This document shows, in pieces, positions 53,882-63,137 of a stretch of 64,000 nucleotides of DNA. Location of the stretch: NCBI RefSeq assembly GCF_016820515.1, contig NZ_JADHDV010000012.1, forward strand, positions 62,001 to 126,000. The letters run 5' to 3'. The notes beneath the pieces are model-generated. The model was not told the origin of the DNA, ran no database searches, and saw nothing but the letters and a program-made list of their open reading frames with translations. Source of the DNA: Pseudoxanthomonas beigongshangi (GTDB taxonomy: Bacteria; Pseudomonadota; Gammaproteobacteria; Xanthomonadales; Xanthomonadaceae). Position 1 is the first letter of the stretch, and the number at the start of each line of letters is the position of its first letter. The translations under genes were made by a program, and so were the position numbers.

Positions 53882-55435
53882 ATGGAAGGGAGCGGCTTAG
53901 TGAAAGCGCGTTCGATGGGACGCTGGCAGTTGGCGACCCGCCGCAAGTCGCTGGAGGCGGTGGTGGCCGATGGCGAGCGTGCCGGCCTGCACCGGCGGCT
54001 GGGCGCCGGCAGCCTGCTGGTGCTGGGCGTGGCCAACATTCTTGGCGCCGGAATCTATGTCGTCACCGGCACGGCGGCGGCCAGCTTCGCCGGTCCCGCC
54101 GTGGTGCTGGCTTTCGTACTGGCGGCGTTGGCCTGCGGATTCACCGGCCTGTGCTATGCGGAGCTGTCCTCGGTCATCCCGGTGTCGGGATCGGCGTATT
54201 CGTACTGCCAGGTGACCCTGGGCGAGGGTGCGGCGTGGGCGTTGGCGTGGATGGTGATCCTGGAGTATCTGCTGGCGGCCGCGGCGGTGGCGGCGGGGTT
54301 TGCCGGCTATCTGACCAGCCTGCTGGGTGACTGGCATGTCGCGGTACCGCTGGCGTTGGCCACTTCCAGCGTCACCGCCAGCCAGCAGGGCGGGCACACC
54401 GAGCTGGCGTTCAGCGGCGGCATCAATCTGGTCGCGATGTTGGCCGTGCTGGCCGCGGCGGCCGTGCAGATTGCCGGCGTGGGGCGCTCGGCCTGGGCGA
54501 ACCTGGTGCTGGTGCTGATCAAGATCGCGGTGTTGCTGGCGTTCGTGGCGGTGGGTTCGCAGTTCATCGATGCGGCCAATTGGCGGCCGTTCCTGCCGGC
54601 GAACGAAGGCGGCTTTGCCTATGGCTGGCCTGGCGTGCTGCGGGCGGCGGCGATGCTGTTCTTCGCCTACCTCGGGTTCGAGACCGTTTCGATGGCGGCC
54701 GCCGAAGCGCGCCAGCCGCGTCGGGATGTTCCGGTGGGCATCCTCGGTTCGCTGGTGGTCTGCACCATTCTCTACATCGCCGCGGGCGCGGTGCTGACCG
54801 GCCTGGTGCCTTTCCGCGAACTCGGCGTGCCGGACCCGGTGGCGCTGGCGGTGGATCGCATCGGTTGGCCCGGCTTCGCGGTGCTGATCAAGATCGGGGC
54901 ACTGACCGGACTGGGCTCGGTGTTGCTGGCCAATGCCTACGGCGCCTCGCGTATCAGCCTGAGCATCGCCCGCGATGGCCTGCTGCCGGCCTTCTTCACC
55001 CGCGTGCATCCAAAGCTGGGGACGCCCTGGCTGGCCAGCGTGGCCTTTGGCGCGGCCAGCGCGCTGCTGGCGGCGCTGCTGCCCATCAGCATCCTGGGCG
55101 ATCTGATCTGCCTGGGCATCGCCTCGGCCTTCATCGTGGTGTGCATCGCGGTGATGTGGCTGCGTTCCCGGCGTCCGGACCTGCGCGGCGGTTTTCGTGT
55201 GCCGCTGGGCGGGGTGTGGATAGGCCGCACGTGGATTGGCGTGGTCCCCGTGCTGGGCATCGTGATGTGCCTGGCGATGATGGCCCCTGTCCTGGGCGAC
55301 ATGGTGGCGCAGGTGCGGCGCGGTGATGTGCTGCCCGCCAGCATCCTGGTGGTTTACGTATTGGCAGGCGCCTCGCTTTATCTCGGTTATGGCCAGCGCC
55401 GGGCACGCCGGCAAATCCAGGATTCCAACGCATGA
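53882..55435 (+). CDS. APC-superfamily amino acid permease
   Basis: A 517-residue inner-membrane transporter with about 12-14 helices. The first helix carries the APC signature GAGSLLVLGVANILGAGIYVVTG (substrate-binding GxG turn), and LCYAELSSVIPVSGSAYSY follows. It belongs to the cationic/neutral amino acid permease group. It starts 4 bp after the TBDR stop. Imports the amino acid or small product generated in the periplasm by the S9 peptidase. Confidence 0.92.
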   Translation: MEGSGLVKARSMGRWQLATRRKSLEAVVADGERAGLHRRLGAGSLLVLGVANILGAGIYVVTGTAAASFAGPAVVLAFVLAALACGFTGLCYAELSSVIPVSGSAYSYCQVTLGEGAAWALAWMVILEYLLAAAAVAAGFAGYLTSLLGDWHVAVPLALATSSVTASQQGGHTELAFSGGINLVAMLAVLAAAAVQIAGVGRSAWANLVLVLIKIAVLLAFVAVGSQFIDAANWRPFLPANEGGFAYGWPGVLRAAAMLFFAYLGFETVSMAAAEARQPRRDVPVGILGSLVVCTILYIAAGAVLTGLVPFRELGVPDPVALAVDRIGWPGFAVLIKIGALTGLGSVLLANAYGASRISLSIARDGLLPAFFTRVHPKLGTPWLASVAFGAASALLAALLPISILGDLICLGIASAFIVVCIAVMWLRSRRPDLRGGFRVPLGGVWIGRTWIGVVPVLGIVMCLAMMAPVLGDMVAQVRRGDVLPASILVVYVLAGASLYLGYGQRRARRQIQDSNA

Positions 55436-56871
55436 CCTTTCAAGCTTTTCCCTTGGCCCAGGCGCTGCAGCTGGGCTGCCTGGATGCGCACGATCAGTCT
55501 GCCCTGGTGCGTCGCGGTGAACTCTCGCCACGCGAGCTGACCGCCGCCGGCATCCTGCGCGCACGCCATCTCGATCCCACGCTGGGCGCGCTCAGCCATG
55601 CCGACTTCGAGGGCGCGCTGGATCGCGCCTCGCGCGTTTCTCCCGACGCGCCGATGGCCGGCGTGCCGTGGCTGCCGAAGGATTCGGTGCGCTATCCGGG
55701 CATGCCCACGCGTGGCGGCTCGCGTTCGCGCAGCAGTGTTCCGGCGACCGACGCGCCGCCCTTCGTCCAGCGGTTTGATGCGGCCGGACTGGTGGCGATT
55801 GGCAAGAGCGCCATGCCCGAGTTCGGTCTGATGGGATCCACCGAGCCCCTGCTCGGCCCGGTCACGCGCAATCCCTGGCGCCTGGATCATTCGCCCGGCG
55901 GTTCCAGCGGTGGCGCGGGCGCCGCGCTCGCCGCCGGCATCGTGCCGTTGGCCCATGGCAGCGATGGGGCCGGGTCGATCCGCATTCCGGCGTCTGCCTG
56001 TGGCGTGGTCGGCCTGAAGCCCGGGCGCGGCGCCACGGTGGCGGTGCGCGGTCGCCATGCCATCGAGGATCTGATCGTGGCCGACAGCCTGATGTCGCGC
56101 AGCGTGCGCGATACGGCCTGGGCGTTCGCGGCCGCCTACCCGGATGCCGACTTCAGCGTGCAGGCGCTGACGCGCCCGCCCAGGCGTTTGCGAATCGGCG
56201 TGGTTGACGCCTCCTTGCCCGGGTTGGCGCCCGATCCTGCGGTTTCCCGCGTGCTGGAAGACGTGGTCGCGCTCTGTTCGTCGCTCGGCCACGAGGTCGA
56301 GACCACGCAATATCCGCTGCCCGGTTCTGATGTTTGGCAGGCGCTGTACACGCTGTGGTCCAGGCTTGGCCTGGATGCCGTGGAGATGGCGGCCGCGCAA
56401 GGCGGCGACGACTTCGCCGCCCGGTCGCTGGAGCCGTGGACGCACGGACTCGCCCGTTACCATCGCACGCGTTGCGGCGTGGCGGAGCTGGAACAGGCGT
56501 ATGCGACGGTGGCCGCGCTGCCCACCGCGTTCGCCGCACTTCATCAACATATCGACGTATTGCTGACGCCAACGCTGCGCAGCCCGCCTCCCCCGCTGGG
56601 CGAATTGGTGCCGGATCGCGACTTCGAGGAACTGCTTCCCGCGATGTTCCATTGGATGAGCTATACCCCGCTGCAGAATCTGGCGGGCACGCCGGCGATA
56701 TCGCTGCCGTTGGGGCAAAGCGATCGACTGCCAATAGGCGTGCAGTTCGCCGCCGATCGCGGGCAGGAGCCGTTGCTGTTGCAACTGGCCGCCGAACTCG
56801 AACAGGCAGCGCCCTGGCATGGCCGTTGGCCTAATGTTTCCGCCGCCGCCGCAGTGAAGGAGATCCGCTGA
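55432..56871 (+). CDS. Amidase signature (AS) family enzyme
   Basis: A 479-residue hydrolase. The Ser-cisSer-Lys triad is present at the spacing of the family: K83 in LPKDSV, S158 in PGGSSGG and S182 in GAGSIRIPA (75 and 24 residues apart, as in FAAH). Cytoplasmic. The start overlaps the permease stop (ATGA). It hydrolyses the amide bond of a substrate brought in by the receptor and permease; exact amide unknown. Confidence 0.93.
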   Translation: MTFQAFPLAQALQLGCLDAHDQSALVRRGELSPRELTAAGILRARHLDPTLGALSHADFEGALDRASRVSPDAPMAGVPWLPKDSVRYPGMPTRGGSRSRSSVPATDAPPFVQRFDAAGLVAIGKSAMPEFGLMGSTEPLLGPVTRNPWRLDHSPGGSSGGAGAALAAGIVPLAHGSDGAGSIRIPASACGVVGLKPGRGATVAVRGRHAIEDLIVADSLMSRSVRDTAWAFAAAYPDADFSVQALTRPPRRLRIGVVDASLPGLAPDPAVSRVLEDVVALCSSLGHEVETTQYPLPGSDVWQALYTLWSRLGLDAVEMAAAQGGDDFAARSLEPWTHGLARYHRTRCGVAELEQAYATVAALPTAFAALHQHIDVLLTPTLRSPPPPLGELVPDRDFEELLPAMFHWMSYTPLQNLAGTPAISLPLGQSDRLPIGVQFAADRGQEPLLLQLAAELEQAAPWHGRWPNVSAAAAVKEIR

Positions 56872-57509
56872 TGGGACATGCCCGTGACAGCCGCTACGCA
56901 GCGCGAACGCAGGACGACGTGCTGCGCCTGCTGGCCGCCCATCCGCTCGCCTGGCTTGTGTCATGCGGGGGTGAGGATGCCGCGTTCACGCCGCTTCCGT
57001 TGCGCGCGGAGTGCGACGCCAACGGCACGCTGGTGGCGTTGCGCGGCCATCTGGCCAAGCGCAATCCGCATGTCGCTCGCCTGCAACGCGACGGCCGCGC
57101 GCAGGCGCTGGTGATGGGGCCGCAAGCCTATGTGTCTCCCAGCTGGCTGGATGACCGCACCCAGGCGCCCAGTTGGAACTATGCCGCCGTGGCTTTCGAC
57201 CTGGAGGTCACGGTGAGTTCGGACGAGGATGACATCCGGACGGAACTCGAGGCGCTGACGGCACAGATGGAGGCCGGTCGTCCGCGTGCCTGGTCGCTGG
57301 AGGAGATGGGCGAGCGCTATGCGCGATTGGCCTCGGGCGTTGTGGCGTTGCGTGGTTCGGTGCTGGAGGTGCGTGCCACCTTCAAGCTTGGCCAGGACGA
57401 AGCGCGGCATGACTTCGCTCAATTGCTGGCCGGGCTGGAGGCCGGTGGCGAGCACGCACTGGTCAACTGGATGCGGGATTTCGCCGGTGATGCGAAGGAG
57501 CGCGCATGA
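56871..57509 (+). CDS. PaiB-type FMN-binding flavoprotein
   Basis: A 212-residue protein whose start overlaps the amidase stop (TGATG). The conserved PaiB words are GHLAKRNPH, MGPQAYVSPSWL and PSWNYAAV, and it has a split beta-barrel fold. Annotated in databases as negative transcriptional regulator, but fold and position suggest a flavin-dependent or FMN-binding enzyme. It may instead assist the amidase pathway. Confidence 0.88.
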   Translation: MGHARDSRYAARTQDDVLRLLAAHPLAWLVSCGGEDAAFTPLPLRAECDANGTLVALRGHLAKRNPHVARLQRDGRAQALVMGPQAYVSPSWLDDRTQAPSWNYAAVAFDLEVTVSSDEDDIRTELEALTAQMEAGRPRAWSLEEMGERYARLASGVVALRGSVLEVRATFKLGQDEARHDFAQLLAGLEAGGEHALVNWMRDFAGDAKERA

Positions 57510-58498
57510 GCCGCAGCCTGGAGGCGCTGGACCCGCAAATCCGCCGTTTCATCGAAGACGTCTGCCGGGAAGGCGCGCGGCTGCGCGGTGGCCGCGCGCT
57601 GGACTGGCCCGAGCGCCGGCTCATCGCGGCCCAGGCGCGCACGCCGTGGCGCGAAGGCGGTCCCCGCATGCTTGCCACCCGCGACTATCGCCTGCCCTCT
57701 GCGCACGGTGAGTTTGGTCTGCGCGTGTTGTATCCGCAGGTCATGGAGGCGCAGCCCTCCCCCGCGTTGGTGTACTTCCACGGCGGCGGATGGTGCATGT
57801 TCGGACTCGATACGCATGACCGTCTTCTGCGGGAGTACGCCGACGCTTCGCGCCGGGTGGTGGTGGCAATCGACTACAGTCTGGCCCCCGAACATCCCTA
57901 TCCGGCCGCGCTCGACCAGGCCGTCATCGCGCTGGATTGGCTGCATGAGCACGGCACCGATGCGGGTATCGATGCCAGGCGTATTGCGTTGGGCGGTGAT
58001 TCCGCCGGTGCCAATCTTGCCGTGGCGGCCGCGCTGCGCCTTCGCCAAGCCGGACAGCTGGCGCGCATATCGGCGTTGGTCCTCAACTATGGCGCCTGGA
58101 CGCCGGTTCTATCCGCTGTCGCGCGGCAGACCCTGGGGACTTCCGAGGACATGCTCAGTGGCGCGGAGATGGACGAGTTCTGGGCCGCGTATCTGGGGCC
58201 CGAGGCGGAACGCACGGTCACTCCGCTGTCGGCACCGCTTCTTGCGGAACTGCATGACTTGCCACCCGCCCTGCTGCTCTGGGGCGACCGCGACGTCCTG
58301 GCCGAACAGAACGCGGCGATGGCGCAGCGGCTGCAACAGGCGGGCGTGCAGGTAAGCACCCACGTCTATCCCGGCGCGCCACACAGCTTCATCGAGGCGA
58401 TGTCGGTCTCCGATCAGGCGCGCGACGCCATTGCCCGTGGGGCAGAATGGATACGCCGACACACTCCTGTTTTCTCCTCGCAAGGACTTCCTGCATGA
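57506..58498 (+). CDS. Alpha/beta hydrolase of the hormone-sensitive lipase type
   Basis: A 330-residue esterase with the HSL oxyanion motif HGGGW (H92-W96), nucleophile S166 in GDSAG, D263 in WGDRD and H293 in APHSF. Cytoplasmic, no signal peptide. It overlaps PaiB by 4 bp (ATGA). Hydrolyses a short acyl ester or a small amide; its partner in the operon suggests an acylated amino acid or peptide derivative. Confidence 0.93.
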   Translation: MSRSLEALDPQIRRFIEDVCREGARLRGGRALDWPERRLIAAQARTPWREGGPRMLATRDYRLPSAHGEFGLRVLYPQVMEAQPSPALVYFHGGGWCMFGLDTHDRLLREYADASRRVVVAIDYSLAPEHPYPAALDQAVIALDWLHEHGTDAGIDARRIALGGDSAGANLAVAAALRLRQAGQLARISALVLNYGAWTPVLSAVARQTLGTSEDMLSGAEMDEFWAAYLGPEAERTVTPLSAPLLAELHDLPPALLLWGDRDVLAEQNAAMAQRLQQAGVQVSTHVYPGAPHSFIEAMSVSDQARDAIARGAEWIRRHTPVFSSQGLPA

Positions 58499-60495
58499 GG
58501 CCGATGCTTCACCGTCTGTTCGTCATCGGCCTGATGATGGCCGCTCTACCGACCTTGGCCTTGGCACAGGCGTCACCGGTGATCCCCACGCCGGACATGA
58601 TCATGGCGCTCAAGATCGTCGGCGATCCGCAGATCGATCGCGAGGGCCGCTGGATCGCCTACACCGTGGGGACACCCCGGAGCCACGGGAAGCGGCCGCT
58701 CAGTCGCATCTGGCGCGTGCCGGCGACGGGCAAAGGGGGCGCCCAGGAAGTCGTCGCTCCCGAAGACGCCAACGAGGAACATCCACGATGGAGTGCGGAC
58801 GGCCGCTACCTGTACTTCATTTCCAATCGACCTTCATCCGCGGCGGATGACTCCAAGGACGTGGCCGACGCACAGGTGTGGCGGGTCGACGCGAACGGCG
58901 AAAATCCAACCGTCCTGACGCATTCGCCCGGTGATGTCAGTGCGTTCGAAGTCGCGCGCGACGGAAGCCGCATCGCCTATCTGGCTGCGGACGCGCCCAA
59001 TGCCGCCACCGTCGCCGCGCGCGAGGCCAAGGATGACGCGGTGCTGGCGGATCACTCCACTCAGTTCTCACGCGTGTGGCTGCGTGACTTGGGCAACGGG
59101 GAAGCCCGGGCACTGACCGCGCCGGATCTCCAGGTTCACGACCTGGCCTGGTCCCCGGATGGGCGACGCCTTGCCATGCGGGTATCCCGTGGCACCACCC
59201 TCAATGACTATTGGTATCGCTCGCGCGTGGTGCTGATTGACGCCGATACCGGCGAGCTGGCCAAGGAACTGGAAGCACGCGCATCTGCGCATCCCCTGCA
59301 ATGGTCGCCCGATGGAACGCGACTGCTCTATGGCCACCTGGGCGAGCACGGCATGGTCGCCGACGTCACCGTGCACGACCTCGGGAGTGATCGGAAGGCG
59401 GTGTTGGCGCCCGGCTGGAACGGCACGTTATGGCTGGTGCGCTGGCGGGATGATCGCACCCTGCTGGGCTTGGGCCAGCGCGGTGTGCGGGGCGCGTTCC
59501 TGCGCCTGGATGCGACGACCGGTCAGTGGCGCGAAGTCGCACGGCCCCGGATTCCGTTTGCTTCATTCACCACGACGAGCACCGGTCGAAGCGCCTATCT
59601 GGGCATTCGCGACGACCAGCCCGCCGAGGTATGGACCCTGGATGGCGGCACGCTCGCCGCACGCACCGACACGCATCCGCAGGTCGCTGGATGGGCGCAC
59701 GGCCAGGTGCGGGAACTGGCCTGGACGTCCTCGCGCGATGGTTTGGGCATCACCGGCCTGCTGGTGACGCCGCCCGGCTGGAAGCCGGGCACGCCGTTGC
59801 CCACGCTGGTACAGGGACACGGGGGACCGGCCTGGGCCTGGTGGTCGGGCTGGCTGGGCTCCTGGCATGACTGGGCGCAGCTGCTGGCGACCCACGGCTA
59901 TGCGGTGTTCCTGCCCAATCCACGCGGCTCGGAAGGCGGCGGCCATGCCTTCGCCGAAATGGCGCGTGGCGACTGGGGCGGCGGGGATTTCCAGGACATC
60001 CTCGATGGCCTGGACATGCTGGAAAAGGAAGGTGTGGTCGATCCTCGGCGACTGGCCATCGGCGGCTGGAGCTACGGCGGCTACATGGCGGCCTGGGCGG
60101 TCACGCAGAGTGATCGCTTCCGCACCGCGATTGTCGGCGCGGGCGTCATCGACATCGGCGCCATGGCGCTCACCACCGACACACCCGACTACCTGCCAGG
60201 CTATTTCGGCGATCCGGTAACGCAGCGCACGCGCTATGACGCGCACTCGCCGATTCGTTACGCCGACCGGGTGAAAGTGCCGGTGCTTATCCTGCATGGC
60301 GAAGAGGACAAGCGCGTGCCGCTGTCGCAGGGCGAGATGTTGCATCGCGCACTCGTCTTCAACGGCACGCCGGTGACCATGGTCACCTATCCGCGAGGAC
60401 CGCATTGGTTCTTCGAAACCGCCCACGGGCGTGATGTCCAGCAACGTGTTCTGGACTGGCTGGATCGGCAACTGGGAACGGAGCGGTCCCCATGA
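58495..60495 (+). CDS. S9-family (prolyl oligopeptidase-type) serine peptidase, exported
   Basis: A 666-residue peptidase. ATG 58495 overlaps the hydrolase stop and follows AAGGA; it opens into a signal peptide (LFVIGLMMAALPTLALA). An N-terminal beta-propeller made of WxxDG repeats (HPRWSADGRYLYF, DLAWSPDGRRLAM, PLQWSPDGTRLLY) is followed by an alpha/beta hydrolase domain with S526 in GGWSYGGYMA, D605 in GEEDKRVP and H637 in GPHWF. Periplasmic dipeptidyl- or acylaminoacyl-peptidase. Probably trims imported peptides, perhaps proline-containing ones, given proC downstream. Confidence 0.93.
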   Translation: MRPMLHRLFVIGLMMAALPTLALAQASPVIPTPDMIMALKIVGDPQIDREGRWIAYTVGTPRSHGKRPLSRIWRVPATGKGGAQEVVAPEDANEEHPRWSADGRYLYFISNRPSSAADDSKDVADAQVWRVDANGENPTVLTHSPGDVSAFEVARDGSRIAYLAADAPNAATVAAREAKDDAVLADHSTQFSRVWLRDLGNGEARALTAPDLQVHDLAWSPDGRRLAMRVSRGTTLNDYWYRSRVVLIDADTGELAKELEARASAHPLQWSPDGTRLLYGHLGEHGMVADVTVHDLGSDRKAVLAPGWNGTLWLVRWRDDRTLLGLGQRGVRGAFLRLDATTGQWREVARPRIPFASFTTTSTGRSAYLGIRDDQPAEVWTLDGGTLAARTDTHPQVAGWAHGQVRELAWTSSRDGLGITGLLVTPPGWKPGTPLPTLVQGHGGPAWAWWSGWLGSWHDWAQLLATHGYAVFLPNPRGSEGGGHAFAEMARGDWGGGDFQDILDGLDMLEKEGVVDPRRLAIGGWSYGGYMAAWAVTQSDRFRTAIVGAGVIDIGAMALTTDTPDYLPGYFGDPVTQRTRYDAHSPIRYADRVKVPVLILHGEEDKRVPLSQGEMLHRALVFNGTPVTMVTYPRGPHWFFETAHGRDVQQRVLDWLDRQLGTERSP

Positions 60496-61313
60496 GTTTC
60501 GGTATGGAGGTCGCCTTCATCGGGGGCGGGCACATGGCGCGCTGCCTGGTGGAGGGATTGCTGAGCCAGGGCCGGGATCCGGCACGGATCGCGGTGGCCG
60601 ATCCCGTGGCGGCCACCCGCGATGCCTTGTCCACGCAGTTGCAGGTCCGGGTGTTCGAGCAGGGCATCGACGCGGTCGCCACCGCCGACTTGTGGGTGCT
60701 GGCAGTGAAACCACAGGTGGCGCGCGCGGTTTGCGAGGCGCTGGCCGGACAGGCGGCGCGGACGCGACCATTGGTCATCTCGGTCATGGCCGGCATCACC
60801 CATGCGCAATTGAGGCAATGGCTGGGCGTCGACACCCTCGTGCGCAGCATGCCGAATCAGCCTGCGGCCATCGGCGCGGGAATCACCGCGCTGTACGCGG
60901 ATCCCTCGCTGGACGTCACGTCGCGGACGATCGCCGAGGCGGTCTTCAGCAGCACCGGCACCACCGTCTGGATCGAGCACGAGACACAGATGGACATGGT
61001 CACCGCGATCTCCGGCAGTGGCCCGGCCTATCTGTACCGGTTGGCCGAAGCCATGGAGGGCGCCGCCTGCGCGCGCGATATGCCGCCCGAGATCGCACAC
61101 CATCTCGTGGTGCAAACCCTGCTTGGCGCCGCGCGCATGCTGCAGGTCTCGGGAGAATCCCCGGCGCAACTGCGCGGACGGGTCACCTCTCCCGGCGGCA
61201 CCACCGAGGCGGCCATCCAGACCCTGGAAAATGGCGGTTGGGCGAAGCTGATCGATGAGGCCGTGGACGCCGCGCATGCACGCGGACGAGCGCTGGCCGA
61301 ACAGTTCGGTTGA
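60492..61313 (+). CDS. proC: Pyrroline-5-carboxylate reductase
   Basis: A 273-residue enzyme. ATG 60492 overlaps the peptidase stop. The N-terminal Rossmann motif is FIGGGHMARCLVEGLL, then VLAVKPQ, and the C-terminal dimer helix carries ISGSGPAYLYRLAEAM and VTSPGGTTEAAIQTLE, all family signatures. It reduces P5C to proline with NAD(P)H. As last gene of an amide/peptide operon it may be a second proC copy acting on a cyclic imino acid from the degradation path; whether another proC exists cannot be seen here. Confidence 0.94.
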   Translation: MSFGMEVAFIGGGHMARCLVEGLLSQGRDPARIAVADPVAATRDALSTQLQVRVFEQGIDAVATADLWVLAVKPQVARAVCEALAGQAARTRPLVISVMAGITHAQLRQWLGVDTLVRSMPNQPAAIGAGITALYADPSLDVTSRTIAEAVFSSTGTTVWIEHETQMDMVTAISGSGPAYLYRLAEAMEGAACARDMPPEIAHHLVVQTLLGAARMLQVSGESPAQLRGRVTSPGGTTEAAIQTLENGGWAKLIDEAVDAAHARGRALAEQFG

Positions 61314-61433
61314 ACCTGCGACAGGCCCGTGCACCGAATCGTCCACTTGGGTGGGGGATACGCAGCCGGCTCATTCGCAACGACATCGGAAGTGACGGCG
61401 TGTTGCGGCCCGAACATCATCGATGGGCTTTAG

Positions 61434-61467
61434 CGCATAAGTTGCTTTTGCGTTCTCGCATAAGTTG
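61434..61467. repeat. Direct repeat CGCATAAGTTG, two copies 23 bp apart
   Basis: CGCATAAGTTG at 61434-61444 and 61457-61467. Spacing of two turns of helix is common for recombinase or regulator half-sites. No recombinase gene is present in the window. Confidence 0.5.
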
Positions 61468-61885
61468 ACCAAGGTCAGATGCGAAAGACGCGGATGGTCA
61501 GAACGGGCCCCAGGCCCCTCTGGCGCGGCCAAGGACGAAATTCCGGTGGGGCTACTGGTCAATCGACGGCTGCAGGGCCTGACGCGTCTTGTCTATTCCG
61601 ATTTGGGGGGCGGCTTTCCGGGAGCGGGCAGATGGGGGTTCGAAGTGGGCTTACCCACTTCCTTGTTCGTTCGGTTTCCCACCGCGCGGATTCCGGCATC
61701 CTGCCTGTCGCTGCGGTTCGCCAGCAGCTGGATGCGACAGCTCCGCGTGTCATCGGCCGGATCATTGCCCCTCGGTTCGTCCGCATGTGCTCGACGAGCC
61801 CCTATGGACCAGGGAATGCCGGGTCCGGGCTTCTCCGCATGCCGCATCGTGCCGGGGACGGATTTCCGCCACTCGGCATCCCCGT

Positions 61886-62065
61886 CTAACCGAAAGTGGC
61901 GCTGCTTCTCGGGACCACGGGAATGTCCTGCCTGCCCTCGGCGCTTTGCAAGCAGCCGTGATCCGTCAACTCCGGCAAGCCGCGCGCGTCCTGGGGCAAC
62001 GGGGGGCAGCTGGATTCCACCAGGCACGGAAACACGAACCCCAACAGGGCGGCGCGGATTTTCAC
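61886..62065 (-). CDS. Possible small lipoprotein-like protein, GTG start
   Basis: A 59-residue frame from GTG 62065, with GGAGA 6-7 bases before. The N-terminus KIRAALLGFVFPCLVESSC looks like a short signal peptide, with a cysteine after a hydrophobic stretch, then CPPLPQDARGLPELTDHG. No family recognised. Could be a real small envelope protein or chance. Confidence 0.3.
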   Translation of the reverse strand: MKIRAALLGFVFPCLVESSCPPLPQDARGLPELTDHGCLQSAEGRQDIPVVPRSSATFG

Positions 62066-62394
62066 TTGATTCTCCGCTTGCCGAATCGGGGCCAGAGTGC
62101 CGGCCAGTCGCAGGATGGGCCGCCGCGCGTTGGCGCATTCCGTTGCCCGCGTGACGGCGACCCGTTGCATACGTAGACACCCGGTGAACGCATCGCCTGA
62201 CCACATGAATTGGCGCTCATTGAAATCGCTTCTATGGAGATTGATCGACGAGTTGGAACCGGCCGCGAAAAAGATGGTGGGCTCGGACTCGACAACTGAC
62301 TAACGGGAAAGCGTAACGACGGCGAATCGCGAAAAAATCCGTGCGTGACATTTCGTGATTGATAATCACCATGCCTTGGAACCGATTGCCTCGT

Positions 62395-62616
62395 TCATCT
62401 GGGAAGCGCGATCTCGCCGCGACCGGTCGCCAGCCATTCAACCGAGACCTCTGTCGTGGTCGCCACTTCCACCAGATTGCTTGCACTTGGCTTGGGACGT
62501 TGGCTGACCTCCCAATTGGCGACCGCACCGCGCGATACGCCAATCCGTTCCGCCAGCTGACTTTGTGTCATCCCAGCACGCTGGCGCGCCACACGCACAC
62601 GCGTCGCCATGTCCAT
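62395..62616 (-). CDS. Small XRE-family (Cro/C1-type) helix-turn-helix protein
   Basis: A 73-residue single-domain protein. ATG 62616 follows a GGAG site. The HTH is VARQRAGMTQSQLAERIGVSRGAVANWE, followed by NLVEVATTTEVSVEWLATG, as in short phage-type repressors. No obvious operon partner; phage, plasmid or toxin-antitoxin residue is possible. Confidence 0.85.
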   Translation of the reverse strand: MDMATRVRVARQRAGMTQSQLAERIGVSRGAVANWEVSQRPKPSASNLVEVATTTEVSVEWLATGRGEIALPR

Positions 62617-63137
62617 GGTTTTTCGTCTCCGCCGAGTTCTCTTCTGGAGTTAAACGCGGACTGGCCCCTGCCTCCCTACCTCCCTTCGCGGGCGACAGGA
62701 ATGAGTCATTCAGGGATGGCCGCCTGCGTTTGCGTAGAAGGTCCCCAGCGGAGACGAGAAGCGCCATGCCGCCTTGCAGCCGTCCGAATCCACGATCGGC
62801 CGCCACGACTGATTGCGGGAAATGGCCATACGACGGCGACACGCGCATGCAAGGATGCGCGCGGACGGGTGACCGCTCGACGCGTTATCTGGCAGGTCCT
62901 TCGCTTGTCTCGCCCGACCGTGAAGGAAAAGCGCGCATTCCCGCATCGCGCCTCATCCGCCGCCCGGGGTCTTATCCCCGCATCCGATCCCGCTTCGCGC
63001 CACCCGCTCCCTGAAGAGATCAATACGTTCGGATTTCCAGCCGCGCGGCCGGCAAGCGCGGCCGACGACCGGGTTCGCCACCTCCCGCATGGACGGCCAG
63101 CAGCGCCGTCATCGGCCGGTGCATCATCGCCGCACGC
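62617..63137. other. 520-bp region without a recognised gene
   Basis: Between the XRE gene and the end of the DUF11-type gene. Open frames are present but lack family features, ribosome sites or consistent codon use. Nothing else seen. Confidence 0.4.

Larger units (their letters stand above)
61314..62394. other. 1.1-kb gene-poor region after proC
   Basis: Several open frames exist on both strands but none with convincing family features. It holds direct repeats (61434-61467) and one candidate small gene (61886-62065). The codon pattern in the open frames looks random. Confidence 0.5.

Noticed and set aside
51631-54039. 802-codon antisense frame under the TBDR gene
   Set aside because: Composition is the reverse-complement shadow of the receptor; no ribosome site or family match.
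53897-55564. 555-codon antisense frame under the permease gene
   Set aside because: His/Gln/Arg-rich antisense shadow of a hydrophobic membrane protein.
61559-61786. Minus-strand frame in the gene-poor region
   Set aside because: No start signal or domain; looks like random high-GC coding.
62205-62303. Possible small protein MNWRSLKSLLWRLIDELEPA... (32 aa)
   Set aside because: Amphipathic helix-like and ATG-started but no ribosome site and no recognisable family; too short to support.
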